Notes: a model not told the origin generated them from the sequence alone. Positions 1 to 8,142 are shown, counted from the first letter of the stretch. The stretch: DNA of 64,000 nucleotides from Sphingobacteriales bacterium (GCA_027483645.1 JAIXUD010000007.1:105775-169774), one strand, 5' to 3'. Translations and numbers: made by a program.

Positions 1-1878
1 GCTGCGCTTAATAAACTCGGTGAGCTTCTGGCCACGCAATAGGTTTTGGCTTAGTAAGGCCAAATCGTACAATTGGGTGGTGAGGCGGGTTTGCTCGGCA
101 GCTTCCGCGCTTAGCAGCTTGGTTATTAGCGGATGGTTGGTGTTTACTACCAGGTTCAGTTGCTCGGGCAGGTTCCCGAAACCAAAAGCACCGCCACCGC
201 CGCCGCTAACGGCCGCCATGTCTTTCATGCGGCGCATCCACTCGGGCTTGGTAATGAGCACCGGTTGCTCCTCTGGGCTTAGTGCCTTGGTTACCACGCT
301 TACGTGCGCATCGCTAATGCTATCGGTAAATATGTTGCGAACCTTGTCCTCGTCTTCCTTGCTCAATACCGATTCCGGCGTTTCATCCTTCTCAATCAGG
401 TTGTTCAAGGTATCGGCATCTACGCGCTTGAAGCTGGTTTTCTCCAGTTTGCCTTCCAGTTGGTTGATAAAATGGTTATCCAGCATATTAGTGAGCAACA
501 CTACATCATATCCGCGGCCTTTGGCAGCTTGTATAAATGCATCTTGATCGTCGGCATTGGTGGCGTAAAGCACCACCGCCTGGCCATTCTTATCGGTTTG
601 GTTGGCTTTGATATGCTCAGTATATTCTTCAAAGGTGAAGTGCTTGCCTTCGGTATTTTTCAGCAGGGCAAAGTTCTTTGCACGGTCGTAAAACTTCTCG
701 TCGCTTATCATACCAAACTTCACGAAAAGCTCAATCTGATCCCACTTGGTCTCAAAATCTTCACGGCTGCTGTTAAATAGCTCTTGCAGCTTGTCGGCAA
801 CCTTTTTGGTAATGTGGGCGTTGATTTTCTTCACGTTCGGGTCACCCTGCAAGTAGCTGCGCGACACGTTCAAAGGAATATCCGGAGAATCGATCACGCC
901 GTGCATATGCATCAAAAACTCCGGCACAATGTTCTCCACCGCATCGGTCACAAACACTTGGTTGCTGTACAACTGTATTTTGTTGCGCTGCATCTCGAAG
1001 TTGTTCCCCACCTTAGGGAAATACAGTATGCCTGTAAGGGTGAACGGGAAATCGACATTTAAATGGATCCAGAACAATGGCGGCTCGCTAAATGGGTATA
1101 GCTCGCGATAGAAGTCTTGGTAATCCTCGTCCTTCAATTCGCTTGGTTGGCGGGTCCAGGCCGGGTTAGTATTGTTGATGATGTTTGGTACTTGTATGGT
1201 CTCGTCTTTCGCGTCCTCGCCTTCGCCAACGGTATTGGTTTGGTCGGTAGTGCCAAATTGGATGGGCACTGGCAAGAATTTGCAATACTTATCCAGCAAG
1301 GTTTGTACGCGGTGCTGCTCTAGGTATTCTTTGTTTTCTTCGTTGATGTATAGGATGATGTCCGTGCCACGCTCTTCCTTTTCTACCTCCTCAATGGTAT
1401 ATGATGGGCTACCATCGCAACTCCACTTAACCGCCTGGGCACCATCTTTATAGCTTTTGGTTACAATTTCAACATGGTCAGCCACCATAAAGGCACTATA
1501 AAAGCCCAAGCCAAAATGACCGATAATGTTGGTTTTGTCACCCGCATCGGCCTTCTTGAATTTATCCAAAAACTCCGTAGCGCTGCTAAAGGCGATTTGG
1601 TTGATATACTTTTTTACTTCGTCGGCCGTCATACCGATGCCTTTGTCGCTAACCGTTAAGGTCTTGGCTGTCTCGTCAATGGTGATTTCGATATTAATGT
1701 TGCCTATTTCGCCCTTCACCTCGCCTAAGGCTGATAGCTTCTTAAGCTTTTGGGTAGCATCAGTAGCGTTGCTCACCAATTCGCGAAGGAAGATTTCGTG
1801 GTCAGAATACAGGAATTTCTTGATTATAGGGAAGATGTTTTCGGTCTGAACCTGTATGTGTCCGGTTTCCAATGTCAT
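1..1878 (-). CDS. htpG: Chaperone protein HtpG (Hsp90), 3' end cut by window edge
   Basis: ATP-dependent cytosolic chaperone of the Hsp90 family. The frame runs open for 626 codons from an ATG at 1878 to the window edge without a stop. Typical family length is about 620-630, so only a few residues are missing. The N-terminal GHKL ATPase is clear: ELVSNATDA (Glu33, Asn37 and Asp40, the ATP/Mg positions), then DKGIGM near residue 80 and GHFGLGFYSAFM near 120. The middle and C-terminal domains follow with FTLTGILYFPK and LNVSRSYLQ. A Gly-rich insert, SGGGGGAFGFG, near residue 585 is a linker in the C-terminal domain. It is transcribed alone on the minus strand; no clear promoter was seen within 100 bp. 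Family identity is certain. Confidence 0.96.
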   Translation of the reverse strand, partial: MTLETGHIQVQTENIFPIIKKFLYSDHEIFLRELVSNATDATQKLKKLSALGEVKGEIGNINIEITIDETAKTLTVSDKGIGMTADEVKKYINQIAFSSATEFLDKFKKADAGDKTNIIGHFGLGFYSAFMVADHVEIVTKSYKDGAQAVKWSCDGSPSYTIEEVEKEERGTDIILYINEENKEYLEQHRVQTLLDKYCKFLPVPIQFGTTDQTNTVGEGEDAKDETIQVPNIINNTNPAWTRQPSELKDEDYQDFYRELYPFSEPPLFWIHLNVDFPFTLTGILYFPKVGNNFEMQRNKIQLYSNQVFVTDAVENIVPEFLMHMHGVIDSPDIPLNVSRSYLQGDPNVKKINAHITKKVADKLQELFNSSREDFETKWDQIELFVKFGMISDEKFYDRAKNFALLKNTEGKHFTFEEYTEHIKANQTDKNGQAVVLYATNADDQDAFIQAAKGRGYDVVLLTNMLDNHFINQLEGKLEKTSFKRVDADTLNNLIEKDETPESVLSKEDEDKVRNIFTDSISDAHVSVVTKALSPEEQPVLITKPEWMRRMKDMAAVSGGGGGAFGFGNLPEQLNLVVNTNHPLITKLLSAEAAEQTRLTTQLYDLALLSQNLLRGQKLTEFIKRS

Positions 1879-1976
1879 AGTGTAGCGTTTAAGTTTTTTG
1901 TATGGGTGCTGGGCTTAACGCAAAGGGTGTGCCATGGGTGTTTGGGTGACAAAATGGCGGTGGGCAATACGATTTA

Positions 1977-2067
1977 ACCACAAAGAACACTGAGAAAATT
2001 TCGCAAAGGACACAAAGAAATGCTAAGTGAACTTAGTGTTTTAACCTTTGTGCACCTAGTGTTTAAA
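1977..2067. repeat. Inverted word-array (CACAAAG type), copy 1
   Basis: Arm 1 (1977-2020) carries degenerate CACAAAGAACAC / CACAAAG words. Arm 2 (2031-2067) carries the complementary words AGTGTT, CTTTGTG and AGTGTTT. It fills most of the 264-bp divergent gap between htpG and the NTF2-like gene. The same word set recurs at 26469-26556 and 37731-37773. Confidence 0.6.
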
Positions 2068-2116
2068 TCCGCAACTCCATTGCTCACATCAGAACCTTCT
2101 CAACCCCCGAAAACGT

Positions 2117-2124
2117 TATATTTA
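2117..2124 (+). promoter_or_regulatory. Possible -7 box of NTF2-like gene
   Basis: TATATTTA lies 19 bp before the ATG at 2143 and matches the Bacteroidota -7 consensus TAnnTTTG in seven of eight places. No TTG is present at the right distance upstream, so this is weak. Confidence 0.3.
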
Positions 2125-2142
2125 TAACCAAGACCTACTGCC

Positions 2143-2607
2143 ATGACTCCGAACGAAGATTTGATACACCACTTCTATACCTCGTTTAAGTTGAAAGACT
2201 ACCGGGGCATGCAGGAATGCTATGCGGACAATGCCATCTTTAGCGATGCGGTTTTCAAAAACCTCAATGCCGACCAAGTGCGTGCCATGTGGCAGATGCT
2301 GATAAGCCGTGGCAAGGATTTGCAGATTGATTTCCGGGTCACTTCTTCACAGGATAGCTTAGTTAATGCGGAGTGGATAGCCAATTACACTTTCAGTGCT
2401 ACCCGTAGGCCGGTTACCAACCATGTTAAGGCAGCCTTTGTGCTAGAGGAAGGTAAAATCATTAATCATACTGATACCTTCGGCTTCTATCAATGGGCCC
2501 GCCAAGCACTAGGGCCAACAGGTTTGCTATTGGGCTGGACGCCCTTTTTGCAAGCCAAGGTGCAAAAGACTGCCATGAAGGGTTTGGGGGATTTTATGGG
2601 GCGGTAA
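2143..2607 (+). CDS. NTF2-like / SnoaL-like protein
   Basis: Soluble 154-residue protein with the cone-shaped NTF2/ketosteroid-isomerase-like fold. The diagnostic pattern is an N-terminal helix with LIHHFYTSFKLKDYRGMQECY, then DNAIFSD, and a central sheet ending in FVLEEGKIINHTDTFGFYQW. Such proteins bind small hydrophobic ligands or act as minor isomerases; the substrate cannot be read from sequence. There is no signal peptide. The gene is monocistronic and ends 3 bp before the convergent vapC-like pseudogene, with no obvious terminator between them. Family assignment is good and function is unknown. Confidence 0.8.
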   Translation: MTPNEDLIHHFYTSFKLKDYRGMQECYADNAIFSDAVFKNLNADQVRAMWQMLISRGKDLQIDFRVTSSQDSLVNAEWIANYTFSATRRPVTNHVKAAFVLEEGKIINHTDTFGFYQWARQALGPTGLLLGWTPFLQAKVQKTAMKGLGDFMGR

Positions 2608-2610
2608 GAC

Positions 2611-2997
2611 TTACTGCTCAAACGGATTAAACAACTTTATTAAGGGAATGCTCATAAAGTCACTAGTGTTTCGAGTGATCAGCTGCATTTCAAAAACAAT
2701 AGCCGTTGCTGCGATGATTGCGTCTGGCAATTTGATTTTATGAGCTTTTCGCAATGAGGCAGTTTGAAGTTTGATTTCTTTGTCAAGTTCAAAGACCCAA
2801 CAATCACCAATAAAACGTTGTAATAGCTCTGTGTCTTTTTCGGTTGATGCTTTCCAGCAGAGTAGTTCAATCTCTGTAATTACGGATATTGCTGGTAGCG
2901 ACTCAGTGAGAATTTTATCCATTACTTTTTCGGCAGAGGGCGGGAATTGTTGCTACAAATAATAGATAGCGGTATTGGTATCCCAAAGGTATTTCAT
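2611..2997 (-). pseudogene. vapC: VapC-like PIN-domain toxin interrupted by an in-frame amber stop
   Basis: Read from the ATG at 2997, this frame encodes a complete PIN-domain ribonuclease (128 codons) except that codon 15 is TAG (2953-2955), where CAG would continue the run of Gln. Upstream of the stop is the signature MKYLWDTN with the first catalytic Asp (residue 6). Downstream are ITEIELL (acidic residue), KLPDAIIAATAI (Asp) and LITRNTSDF. Reinitiation at the ATG at 2922 would give 103 residues lacking Asp6 and the first strand, so the product should be inactive. The start overlaps the antitoxin stop in an ATGA, as in intact vapBC operons. An assembly or sequencing error, or amber suppression, could also explain it. 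Confidence 0.8.
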
Positions 2998-3206
2998 TCC
3001 CAATCGTTTCTAAGCTCATTTAGTTGCTCATCCACCTTGGCTAAAGGCTCTTTGGTCATAGCCCCTTTGTATTTAGCTTGCCAATCGACAGGTTTTTCGA
3101 CTTCGGCTTGGTCACGCCTTAATCTAATCAACTTCATCAACTCTAAATCCTTCAATAGATTGAGCGCTTTTTCATTAATAATATCTATTGTGACAGTGCG
3201 TATCAT
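2994..3206 (-). CDS. VapB-like antitoxin
   Basis: Small 70-residue protein preceding the PIN-domain frame, with a 4-bp ATGA overlap typical of toxin-antitoxin operons. The N-terminal half is a short strand plus helix (TVTIDIINEKALNLLKDLEL) as in the VapB-type antitoxins common in Bacteroidota. The C-terminal half is charged (KEPLAKVDEQLNELRNDW) and probably wraps the toxin. With the toxin carrying an amber codon, the antitoxin may now be solitary. The 93 bp between this gene and the HAD gene contain nothing recognisable. Confidence 0.7.
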   Translation of the reverse strand: MIRTVTIDIINEKALNLLKDLELMKLIRLRRDQAEVEKPVDWQAKYKGAMTKEPLAKVDEQLNELRNDWE

Positions 3207-3299
3207 AATTTAGTTGTGTTGTCGCTTACCAAATATCGGGATTATTAATAACAATAGCTTTCTTGCTAACGGAATTTTGGTTGCTCATAGTTCACACTA

Positions 3300-3773
3300 C
3301 TATTTGGCAATAGTAAATAACTTCAATATTCCCCTTGCCTCCGCCAACTTCTCCTCATTAAAACCCATCAAATACTTCGTAATCACCAACCGCTTTTTCA
3401 TTTCGCGAGGCAATTGGTTCAGCAGGGTGTTGTCATCAATAATGAGGTAATGCTCGAGCTTATTTTCGCGGATAAAAAGGAGGGCTTCATCTTTACGATT
3501 CATATCCTCATCATATACAGGTACTAAACCAGCGATTGGCGCATGGATGCCTCGGGCTTGGAATATAGCTTGCAGTTCGGGCAGGGTTTTACCTTTGCGG
3601 CGGGTGGATATCACCCACACCTCGGCATCCAATCCTTTCAGTAAATCGTTAAAGCAGTTTACGCAATGTTGGTTAAAGGCTGAATATCCATCATCGTGGA
3701 TTTCATCAGCTTTCCAAGGCGGGGTGGTGATAAGTACCCCGTCAAGGTCAAGGATGACGGTAAGTTGTGGCAT
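3300..3773 (-). CDS. HAD-superfamily hydrolase (Swiss-army-knife type)
   Basis: 157-residue HAD-fold phosphatase. Motif I is LDLDGVL with nucleophile Asp9 and acid Asp11. Motif II is WVISTRR near residue 57, and motif IV is LIIDDN near 111. Compact HADs with this arrangement occur in the 'HAD domain in Swiss Army Knife RNA repair proteins' group, so a nucleic-acid or nucleotide phosphate substrate is plausible but unproven. It is the third gene of the grpE-dnaJ operon: its ATG shares one base with the dnaJ stop (TAATG), implying translational coupling. That position is unusual for a HAD enzyme and suggests coexpression with the stress chaperones. Confidence 0.75.
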   Translation of the reverse strand: MPQLTVILDLDGVLITTPPWKADEIHDDGYSAFNQHCVNCFNDLLKGLDAEVWVISTRRKGKTLPELQAIFQARGIHAPIAGLVPVYDEDMNRKDEALLFIRENKLEHYLIIDDNTLLNQLPREMKKRLVITKYLMGFNEEKLAEARGILKLFTIAK

Positions 3774-4936
3774 TATTGGAAGATGTCCTTCATCTTTTGG
3801 AAGAAGCCGCCTTCTTCCTTCATATTGCCGGGCTGGAAGTTAGGCGAGTCGCGGAGTTTCTCCAGCGTGGCCTTTTCGTCTTCGCTTAGGTTGCGGGGTA
3901 TCCATACGTTTACACGTACTTGCTGATCGCCCACTTCGTATGAGTTATTGATGCTCGGTATACCCTTGCCTTTCAAACGGAACACCTTGCCCGATGGCGT
4001 GCCCGGTGGCACTTTTATCTTGGCTTTGGCATCCACGGTAGGCACTTCGGTTTGCAGGCCGAGAGCAGCATCCACAAAACTGATGTTAAGGTTGTAAACG
4101 ATGTCGTTTTCCTCGCGTATCAACTCTTCGTGTGCTTCTTCCTCAATCACTACAATCAAGTCGCCCGGCGAGCCGCCACGGTCGCCAGCGTTACCGCGGC
4201 CAGTCATGCTCAGTTGTATGCCTTCGCCTACGCCAGCAGGTATATCCAGCGTTACGGTATCTTCTCCAAACACCTTGCCTTCGCCCTTACACTTACCACA
4301 TTTGGCAGTAATCGCAGTGCCCTCACCATGGCAGGTTGGGCAGGTGCTGGTGGTTTGCATTTGGCCCAATATGGTTTGGGTTACTCGGCGCACTTGGCCT
4401 TGACCGTGGCAAGTGCCACAGGTTGAAATAGAGTTTTTATCCTTCGCGCCGCTGCCGTTACAGATGTCGCAGGTAACATGCTTGTTGAGTTTTATGGTCT
4501 TTTTGGCACCATAAACAATCTCTTTTAGGTCGAGCTTTACCTTAATACGCAAGTTGCTGCCCTTGCGGCCTTGCCTACCCCGACCGCCGCCGCCACGCTG
4601 TCCGCCAAAAAAGGCTTCAAACGGGTCGAAGTTGCCGCCACCAGCACCACCGCCAAACACATCGCCAAAATGGCTGAATATGTCATCCATGTTTTGCGAA
4701 TGATGGCTACCGCCCTTTACGCCTGCATGGCCAAAGCGGTCGTACTTGGCACGCTTTTCCTCGCTGCCTAGTATCTCGTAGGCTTCCGCCGCTTCCTTAA
4801 ACTTGGCCTCGGCCCCTGGGTTATCCGGATTACGGTCAGGGTGATGTTGAAGCGCTACCTTGCGGTAGGCTTTCTTAATCTCGTCCTGAGTCGCAGTGCG
4901 CGCTACGCTCAGTATTTCGTAGTAATCTCTAGCCAT
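3773..4936 (-). CDS. dnaJ: Chaperone protein DnaJ
   Basis: Full-length type I Hsp40 (387 residues), co-chaperone that stimulates DnaK ATPase and delivers unfolded clients. The domains appear in order. First is the J domain at 1-70 with the HPD tripeptide in [10 protein letters not shown]. Next is the Gly/Phe region, about 75-125, unusually Gly-rich. The zinc region has four CxxCxGxG motifs ([32 protein letters not shown]) at about 155-225. The C-terminal client-binding domain follows. It lies 4 bp downstream of grpE and is coupled to the HAD gene by TAATG. dnaK is not in the window. Transcription is likely from the grpE promoter. Confidence 0.97.
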   Translation of the reverse strand: MARDYYEILSVARTATQDEIKKAYRKVALQHHPDRNPDNPGAEAKFKEAAEAYEILGSEEKRAKYDRFGHAGVKGGSHHSQNMDDIFSHFGDVFGGGAGGGNFDPFEAFFGGQRGGGGRGRQGRKGSNLRIKVKLDLKEIVYGAKKTIKLNKHVTCDICNGSGAKDKNSISTCGTCHGQGQVRRVTQTILGQMQTTSTCPTCHGEGTAITAKCGKCKGEGKVFGEDTVTLDIPAGVGEGIQLSMTGRGNAGDRGGSPGDLIVVIEEEAHEELIREENDIVYNLNISFVDAALGLQTEVPTVDAKAKIKVPPGTPSGKVFRLKGKGIPSINNSYEVGDQQVRVNVWIPRNLSEDEKATLEKLRDSPNFQPGNMKEEGGFFQKMKDIFQ

Positions 4937-4940
4937 ATTC

Positions 4941-5483
4941 TTATTTCCCTACCACTACTTTAGCATAGCGTATTATACGGTCATTTAGGTAATATCCTTT
5001 CTCTACCACATCCACCACTTTTCCTTTCAGGTCTTCGGTAGGCGCGGGTATCTCTGTTATAGCTTCGTGATACTCAGCGTCAAAAGCCTCGCCCTTAGGG
5101 TTTACCGCTTTCAAGCCTTTCTGCTCCAGGTTCTTGATTAACTTGTGCTGTATCAAGGTCATGCCCTCTGCAACCGGTGCTACCTCGGTAGCGGTTTCGG
5201 CAGCACGCAGCGCACGTTCAAAATCGTCCAAAATGGGCAAAAGGTTCATTATCACGTCTTTGCTGGCATCTTTTATCAGCTCCAAGCGCTCGCGTGCTAC
5301 TCGTTTTTTATAGTTGTCGAAATCGGCAAACAGGCGTACATACTTATCTTTCAACTCGTCGTTCTTGGCTTGCAAATCGTTTGCTGCAGGGGCTTCCGCT
5401 TGTGCGGTAGGCTGCTCTTCGGTCTGCGTTTCGTTCACTTCTGGGTTGTCCACAATGTCTTGATTCTCGTTTTCGTTACTCAT
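4941..5483 (-). CDS. grpE: Nucleotide exchange factor GrpE
   Basis: 180-residue GrpE, which releases ADP from DnaK. It has an acidic low-complexity N-terminus (residues 1-50), the long coiled coil ([18 protein letters not shown]) and the C-terminal beta domain ending [10 protein letters not shown] place the start at the ATG at 5483 (MSNENENQ), 24 bp downstream of an excellent promoter. The frame is open further upstream to 5609, but that extension reads through the promoter and into a tandem ACAAGAC array that encodes a meaningless Leu/Cys/Val stretch. It heads the grpE-dnaJ-HAD operon. Confidence 0.95.
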   Translation of the reverse strand: MSNENENQDIVDNPEVNETQTEEQPTAQAEAPAANDLQAKNDELKDKYVRLFADFDNYKKRVARERLELIKDASKDVIMNLLPILDDFERALRAAETATEVAPVAEGMTLIQHKLIKNLEQKGLKAVNPKGEAFDAEYHEAITEIPAPTEDLKGKVVDVVEKGYYLNDRIIRYAKVVVGK

Positions 5484-5507
5484 AGCTCCGAAATTTTTTA
5501 GGATTGG

Positions 5508-5537
5508 CAAAGTTATCACAAAATCCCTGCCAGTCAA
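5508..5537 (-). promoter_or_regulatory. grpE operon promoter (TTG-N19-TAACTTTG)
   Basis: On the minus strand TTG (5537-5535) is followed by 19 bp and TAACTTTG (5515-5508). This is a full match to the Bacteroidota housekeeping promoter, 24 bp before the grpE ATG. It also shows that the longer grpE start is spurious. No CIRCE-like heat-shock operator was seen. Confidence 0.75.
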
Positions 5538-5574
5538 AGTGTTGCGGACAATTTGGCAGCTTTGTGTTAGACAT

Positions 5575-5741
5575 AAGACGCAAGACACAAGACACAAGAC
5601 TAGCTTCAACTTGAAATAGATCCAAGCATTATTCCAATATACTTATATTAAAACAATAAAACAACAATCTTGTGTCTTGTGTCTTGTGTCTTGTGTCTTG
5701 TGTCTTGTGTCTTGTGTCTTGTGTCTTGTGTCTTGTGTCTT
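5575..5741. repeat. Inverted heptamer array (ACAAGAC / CTTGTGT)
   Basis: Arm 1 (5575-5600) has about three and a half copies of ACAAGAC. Arm 2 (5669-5738) has ten perfect tandem copies of CTTGTGT, the same repeat phase on the opposite strand, plus a partial copy. The spacer is 68 bp. Arm 2 runs directly into the stop codon of the thioredoxin lipoprotein gene (5740-5742). The pure heptamer run is a likely slippage-prone VNTR. Confidence 0.9.
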
Positions 5742-6252
5742 ATTTTACAAGTCTATTTTCCAACACTTTTCCCAAATCATACATACTTAGGTCTTTGCCG
5801 ATGATGTTGCCCTTTTCGTCGAGGAGGAAAGAGGATGGGATGGACTCTAACTCATATAGCGCCACCACCGTTGATTCCCAGCCTTTCAATTCGCTTACGT
5901 GATTGGGCCAGTCGAGTTTGTCTTTTGCAATAGCGCCAAGCCATGCATCGGCTTTAGTATCTAGCGATACTTGGTAAATCACAAAGCCTTCGGCGTTTTG
6001 AAATTTAGCATCGCGGTACTTGTTGTATACCTCCACCAGCTTTGGGTGCTGCTTGCGGCAAGGGGTGCACCAACTGGCCCATATATCCACCAGCACAATG
6101 TTGCCCCGCAACGATTCCAGCGCCAGGGGTTGTTGGTTTCTATCGGGTGCAGTAATTACTGGCAATGCTACGCCATTGATAAATTTACCCTTTTGCGAAT
6201 CGCATGAAGCCAACAACAGCACCGCCACTAGTATGGTTATCAAAAATCTCAT
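5740..6252 (-). CDS. TlpA/ResA-like thioredoxin lipoprotein
   Basis: 170-residue envelope thiol-disulfide protein. The signal peptide is lipoprotein type (LLLASC, lipid Cys17). The thioredoxin active site is WCTPC, Cys62-Cys65, followed by the cis-Pro loop IPSSFLLD near residue 145. The family (TlpA/ResA/AhpC-TSA) reduces disulfides in periplasmic apoproteins or peroxides; the client is unknown. It lies 6 bp downstream of the hotdog thioesterase on the same strand and probably shares its transcript. Its stop codon abuts a heptamer repeat array that could act as a 3' structure. Confidence 0.88.
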   Translation of the reverse strand: MRFLITILVAVLLLASCDSQKGKFINGVALPVITAPDRNQQPLALESLRGNIVLVDIWASWCTPCRKQHPKLVEVYNKYRDAKFQNAEGFVIYQVSLDTKADAWLGAIAKDKLDWPNHVSELKGWESTVVALYELESIPSSFLLDEKGNIIGKDLSMYDLGKVLENRLVK

Positions 6253-6258
6253 TTCGGC

Positions 6259-6699
6259 TTATTTATCTACTGATGAAGGGTTATCAAATACAATTAACTT
6301 TTGCCTCCAGGCATCCGGCAGGGCCACCGGCAACTTGGTATCATAATCATACGCTACCATTACGGTATGCCCCACTGCCATTAACACTTGGCCAGTGCTT
6401 TCGGTTTTGCGTAGTTCATATTCCAAATCGAAGCTCTTGTTGCCGATGCGGCTACAGCGCGTGTATACCTTAATGTCATCGCCCAGGTGTATCGGGCGGC
6501 GGTACTCTACCGTTGCCTTGGCAAGAATAACGCTATAGCGCTCATCCATTTTCATGGCCAGCACCTGCTCCAAGTATACTATACGCGCCAACTCAAGGTA
6601 TGTAAGGTAGTTGGCGTTGTTTACGTGGTTCAGCGAATCCAAATCGGCAAAGCGCAGTTGAACGGGCGTTTCGTGGCGGAATAATAAGGGATTGTCCAT
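6259..6699 (-). CDS. Acyl-CoA thioesterase, hotdog fold (YbgC/FadM-like)
   Basis: 146-residue 4-hydroxybenzoyl-CoA thioesterase-type hotdog protein that hydrolyses acyl-CoA thioesters in the cytosol. The family motif is FADLDSLNHVNNANYLTYLE, with the putative catalytic Asp in DLD near residue 20 and the substrate-loop HVNNANY. I use the ATG at 6699. The frame is open upstream to 6747, but that part is encoded by a GGACCATGGACGATGG repeat and lies upstream of a -7 box. It precedes the thioredoxin lipoprotein by 6 bp. The -7 box TATCTTTG ends only 4 bp before the ATG, so the message may be leaderless. Confidence 0.87.
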   Translation of the reverse strand: MDNPLLFRHETPVQLRFADLDSLNHVNNANYLTYLELARIVYLEQVLAMKMDERYSVILAKATVEYRRPIHLGDDIKVYTRCSRIGNKSFDLEYELRKTESTGQVLMAVGHTVMVAYDYDTKLPVALPDAWRQKLIVFDNPSSVDK

Positions 6700-6703
6700 A
6701 AGG

Positions 6704-6711
6704 CAAAGATA
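6704..6711 (-). promoter_or_regulatory. -7 box 4 bp before thioesterase ATG
   Basis: TATCTTTG on the minus strand is a perfect TAnnTTTG, separated from the ATG at 6699 by four bases. No TTG is found 17-23 bp upstream, because that space is occupied by the GGACCATGG array. If used, transcription would begin at or near the A of the ATG. Confidence 0.45.
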
Positions 6712-6716
6712 GGGGT

Positions 6717-6780
6717 TTTGGACGATGGACCATGGACGATGGACCATGAAAAAACGACCACAGACGACAGACGACGGACC
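6717..6780. repeat. GGACCATGGACGATGG word array, copy 1
   Basis: Tandem GGACGATGGACCATGG words (self-complementary around CCATGG) are followed by degenerate CGACCACAGACGACAGACGACGGACC words. A second array of the same type lies at 25305-25365. Confidence 0.7.
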
Positions 6781-6853
6781 ACGACTGAAGGGGGGAAATG
6801 TTATGTTATTACCTACAACTAATAACTAATAAACCAATACCAAAACAAAAATA

Positions 6854-6881
6854 GCCCTCCCGGTAATCACTCCGGGAGGGC
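6854..6881 (-). terminator. Rho-independent terminator of DUF4476 gene
   Basis: GCCCTCCCGG / CCGGGAGGGC form a perfect 10-bp stem with an 8-nt loop, followed on the minus strand by ATTTTTGTTTT. It lies 22 bp after the stop of the DUF4476 gene. Confidence 0.85.
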
Positions 6882-6903
6882 GCATGCGTGTTTATGAAAG
6901 GAA

Positions 6904-7665
6904 TTAAAGACTAGCCATATAATCGCTTAACTGGCGTACGCTGCTATCGAAAGTGAAGGCATCGAACACGATGTAGAAGCGCTCAGGGTCAACAGTGCGG
7001 GTGTAGGCCAGTTTGGCTACCTCCAACCTGCTGCTCTCGAAGCTGAACAAGCTCAGCATACGCAATATTTGGTGCGAGGTAAAGTAGTTGCTGCCCAAAG
7101 CTTGTGCGGCCAACTGGCGCTTGGTGCTATCAAAAGGGCGATTGTTGATTACGCCCAATAGGTTATTGAACTCACCATCGTGCATCGGGTAGATAACAGG
7201 GGCTTGTGGTACTGGGTTGTAAACTGGGTGGCTTACCGGATAGTTTACGGGGCGGCTACCGCCTATATTGCCAGGTACAGCACATACTACACCGCCACCA
7301 ATGTGTACCGGCTCAGGGCCCATAGCTATCATTTGGTTTACATCCAAGTGGTTGTATGGGTTTACGGTAGTGTGTACTTCGTAGCCGAAGGGCAAGTTTA
7401 CTGGGCCGTTGTATATTACTTGCTGGGTGTTGTAGGCGCTATATGGGTTAGTGTATAGGGCCAACACGCGCAAGTTGTGCACTCCGGGGGCAATGCCGGC
7501 CAACTTATGGCGATTAGAAAATGGACCGTACTCCACCCCGTCGATATAAACAACTATCGGTGCGTTGTCATAAGAAGCGATGTGGAGGCGGGTTGAAGCG
7601 TTAACCGTGAAGGCACTCAAGGCCAAGGTAACGATCATGGTAGAAAGTAAAAGTAAACGTTTCAT
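6904..7665 (-). CDS. Secreted DUF4476-domain protein
   Basis: 253-residue exported protein. The signal peptide covers residues 1-23 (cleavage after VNA). A small beta domain follows, with IVVYIDGVEYG and GIAPGVHNLRVLAL, resembling the PEGA-like modules that precede DUF4476. A Pro/Val-rich linker (about 140-165) leads to the C-terminal DUF4476 helical domain, from FNNLLGVINNRPFDSTK to FIVFDAFTFDSS-like residues. This family is widespread and uncharacterised in Bacteroidota. The start is supported by a canonical AGGAGG five bases before the ATG, rare in this phylum, and the gene has its own terminator. It is monocistronic. Confidence 0.85.
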   Translation of the reverse strand: MKRLLLLSTMIVTLALSAFTVNASTRLHIASYDNAPIVVYIDGVEYGPFSNRHKLAGIAPGVHNLRVLALYTNPYSAYNTQQVIYNGPVNLPFGYEVHTTVNPYNHLDVNQMIAMGPEPVHIGGGVVCAVPGNIGGSRPVNYPVSHPVYNPVPQAPVIYPMHDGEFNNLLGVINNRPFDSTKRQLAAQALGSNYFTSHQILRMLSLFSFESSRLEVAKLAYTRTVDPERFYIVFDAFTFDSSVRQLSDYMASL

Positions 7666-7681
7666 AACAACCTCCTGTTTT
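7666..7681 (-). promoter_or_regulatory. Strong Shine-Dalgarno (AGGAGG) for DUF4476 gene
   Basis: On the minus strand CAGGAGG is followed by TTGTT and the ATG. It is one of only two full AGGAGG motifs seen before genes in this window. Confidence 0.7.
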
Positions 7682-8134
7682 TAATGGTTTGATGTACTAG
7701 AAGCAACAGGTATGCCAAAAACGAAATTGAGTTGTTTTGGGTGAAAATAATTTAGAATAGTATTGATAATGAGGTAATTAATTTTTTAACCGAGCACTGT
7801 TTTTGTTCTTTCGCCGGTTGCTATTGTATTAAAAGGGCTAGTTAAGAAGAGAGATTAAGACAACTACTGCTAGTAAAGGAAAGCGGATAACGCGCATTAT
7901 CATGAGACTTACGGCTTGGTTCGTCAAATTTACCAAATAAGCATACCTCCAGCGTTCCAAAAACCGGGTTGGGCGCCATTAGCATAGAGAGTAGGGCTTA
8001 CAAAAGCCAATATCACTAGCCAAATGATGGTATTAAAGACTCTTCATTACTCGAAATTTAACTATTTCTTATCGCTTTTCAATAAAAACAAGCGCGGTTC
8101 GATTATTCGCCGTATCTTACTGAACGATTTCCGA
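7682..8134. other. Intergenic stretch without recognisable features
   Basis: The divergent gap between the DUF4476 gene and the next plus-strand gene. I found no ORF with family resemblance, no tRNA, no strong hairpin and no word array. A perfect TAnnTTTG box for the minus-strand gene was not found. Confidence 0.5.
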
Positions 8135-8142
8135 TACTTTTC
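8135..8142 (+). promoter_or_regulatory. Weak -7-like box upstream of small plus-strand gene
   Basis: TACTTTTC lies 34 bp before the ATG at 8177 and loosely fits TAnnTTTG. There is no TTG partner. Confidence 0.2.

Noticed and set aside
20..1977. Chain of plus-strand open frames over the first 2 kb
   Set aside because: They are antisense to htpG, which is open through the whole region and has every family motif.
4052..4771. Several plus-strand open frames inside dnaJ
   Set aside because: All are antisense shadows of the Gly- and Cys-rich dnaJ coding sequence.
5484..5609. Longer GrpE start with a hydrophobic, signal-like N-terminus
   Set aside because: The extension is encoded by the ACAAGAC repeat array and includes the grpE promoter; the conserved GrpE N-terminus starts at 5483.
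5669..5741. Iteron-type origin of replication
   Set aside because: The heptamers are strictly tandem, with no dnaA-box-like sequence, AT-rich unwinding region or replication gene nearby.
5672..5902. Plus-strand open frame coding for tandem Cys/Leu/Val repeats
   Set aside because: It is a translation of the CTTGTGT array running antisense into the thioredoxin lipoprotein gene; no start signal or family.
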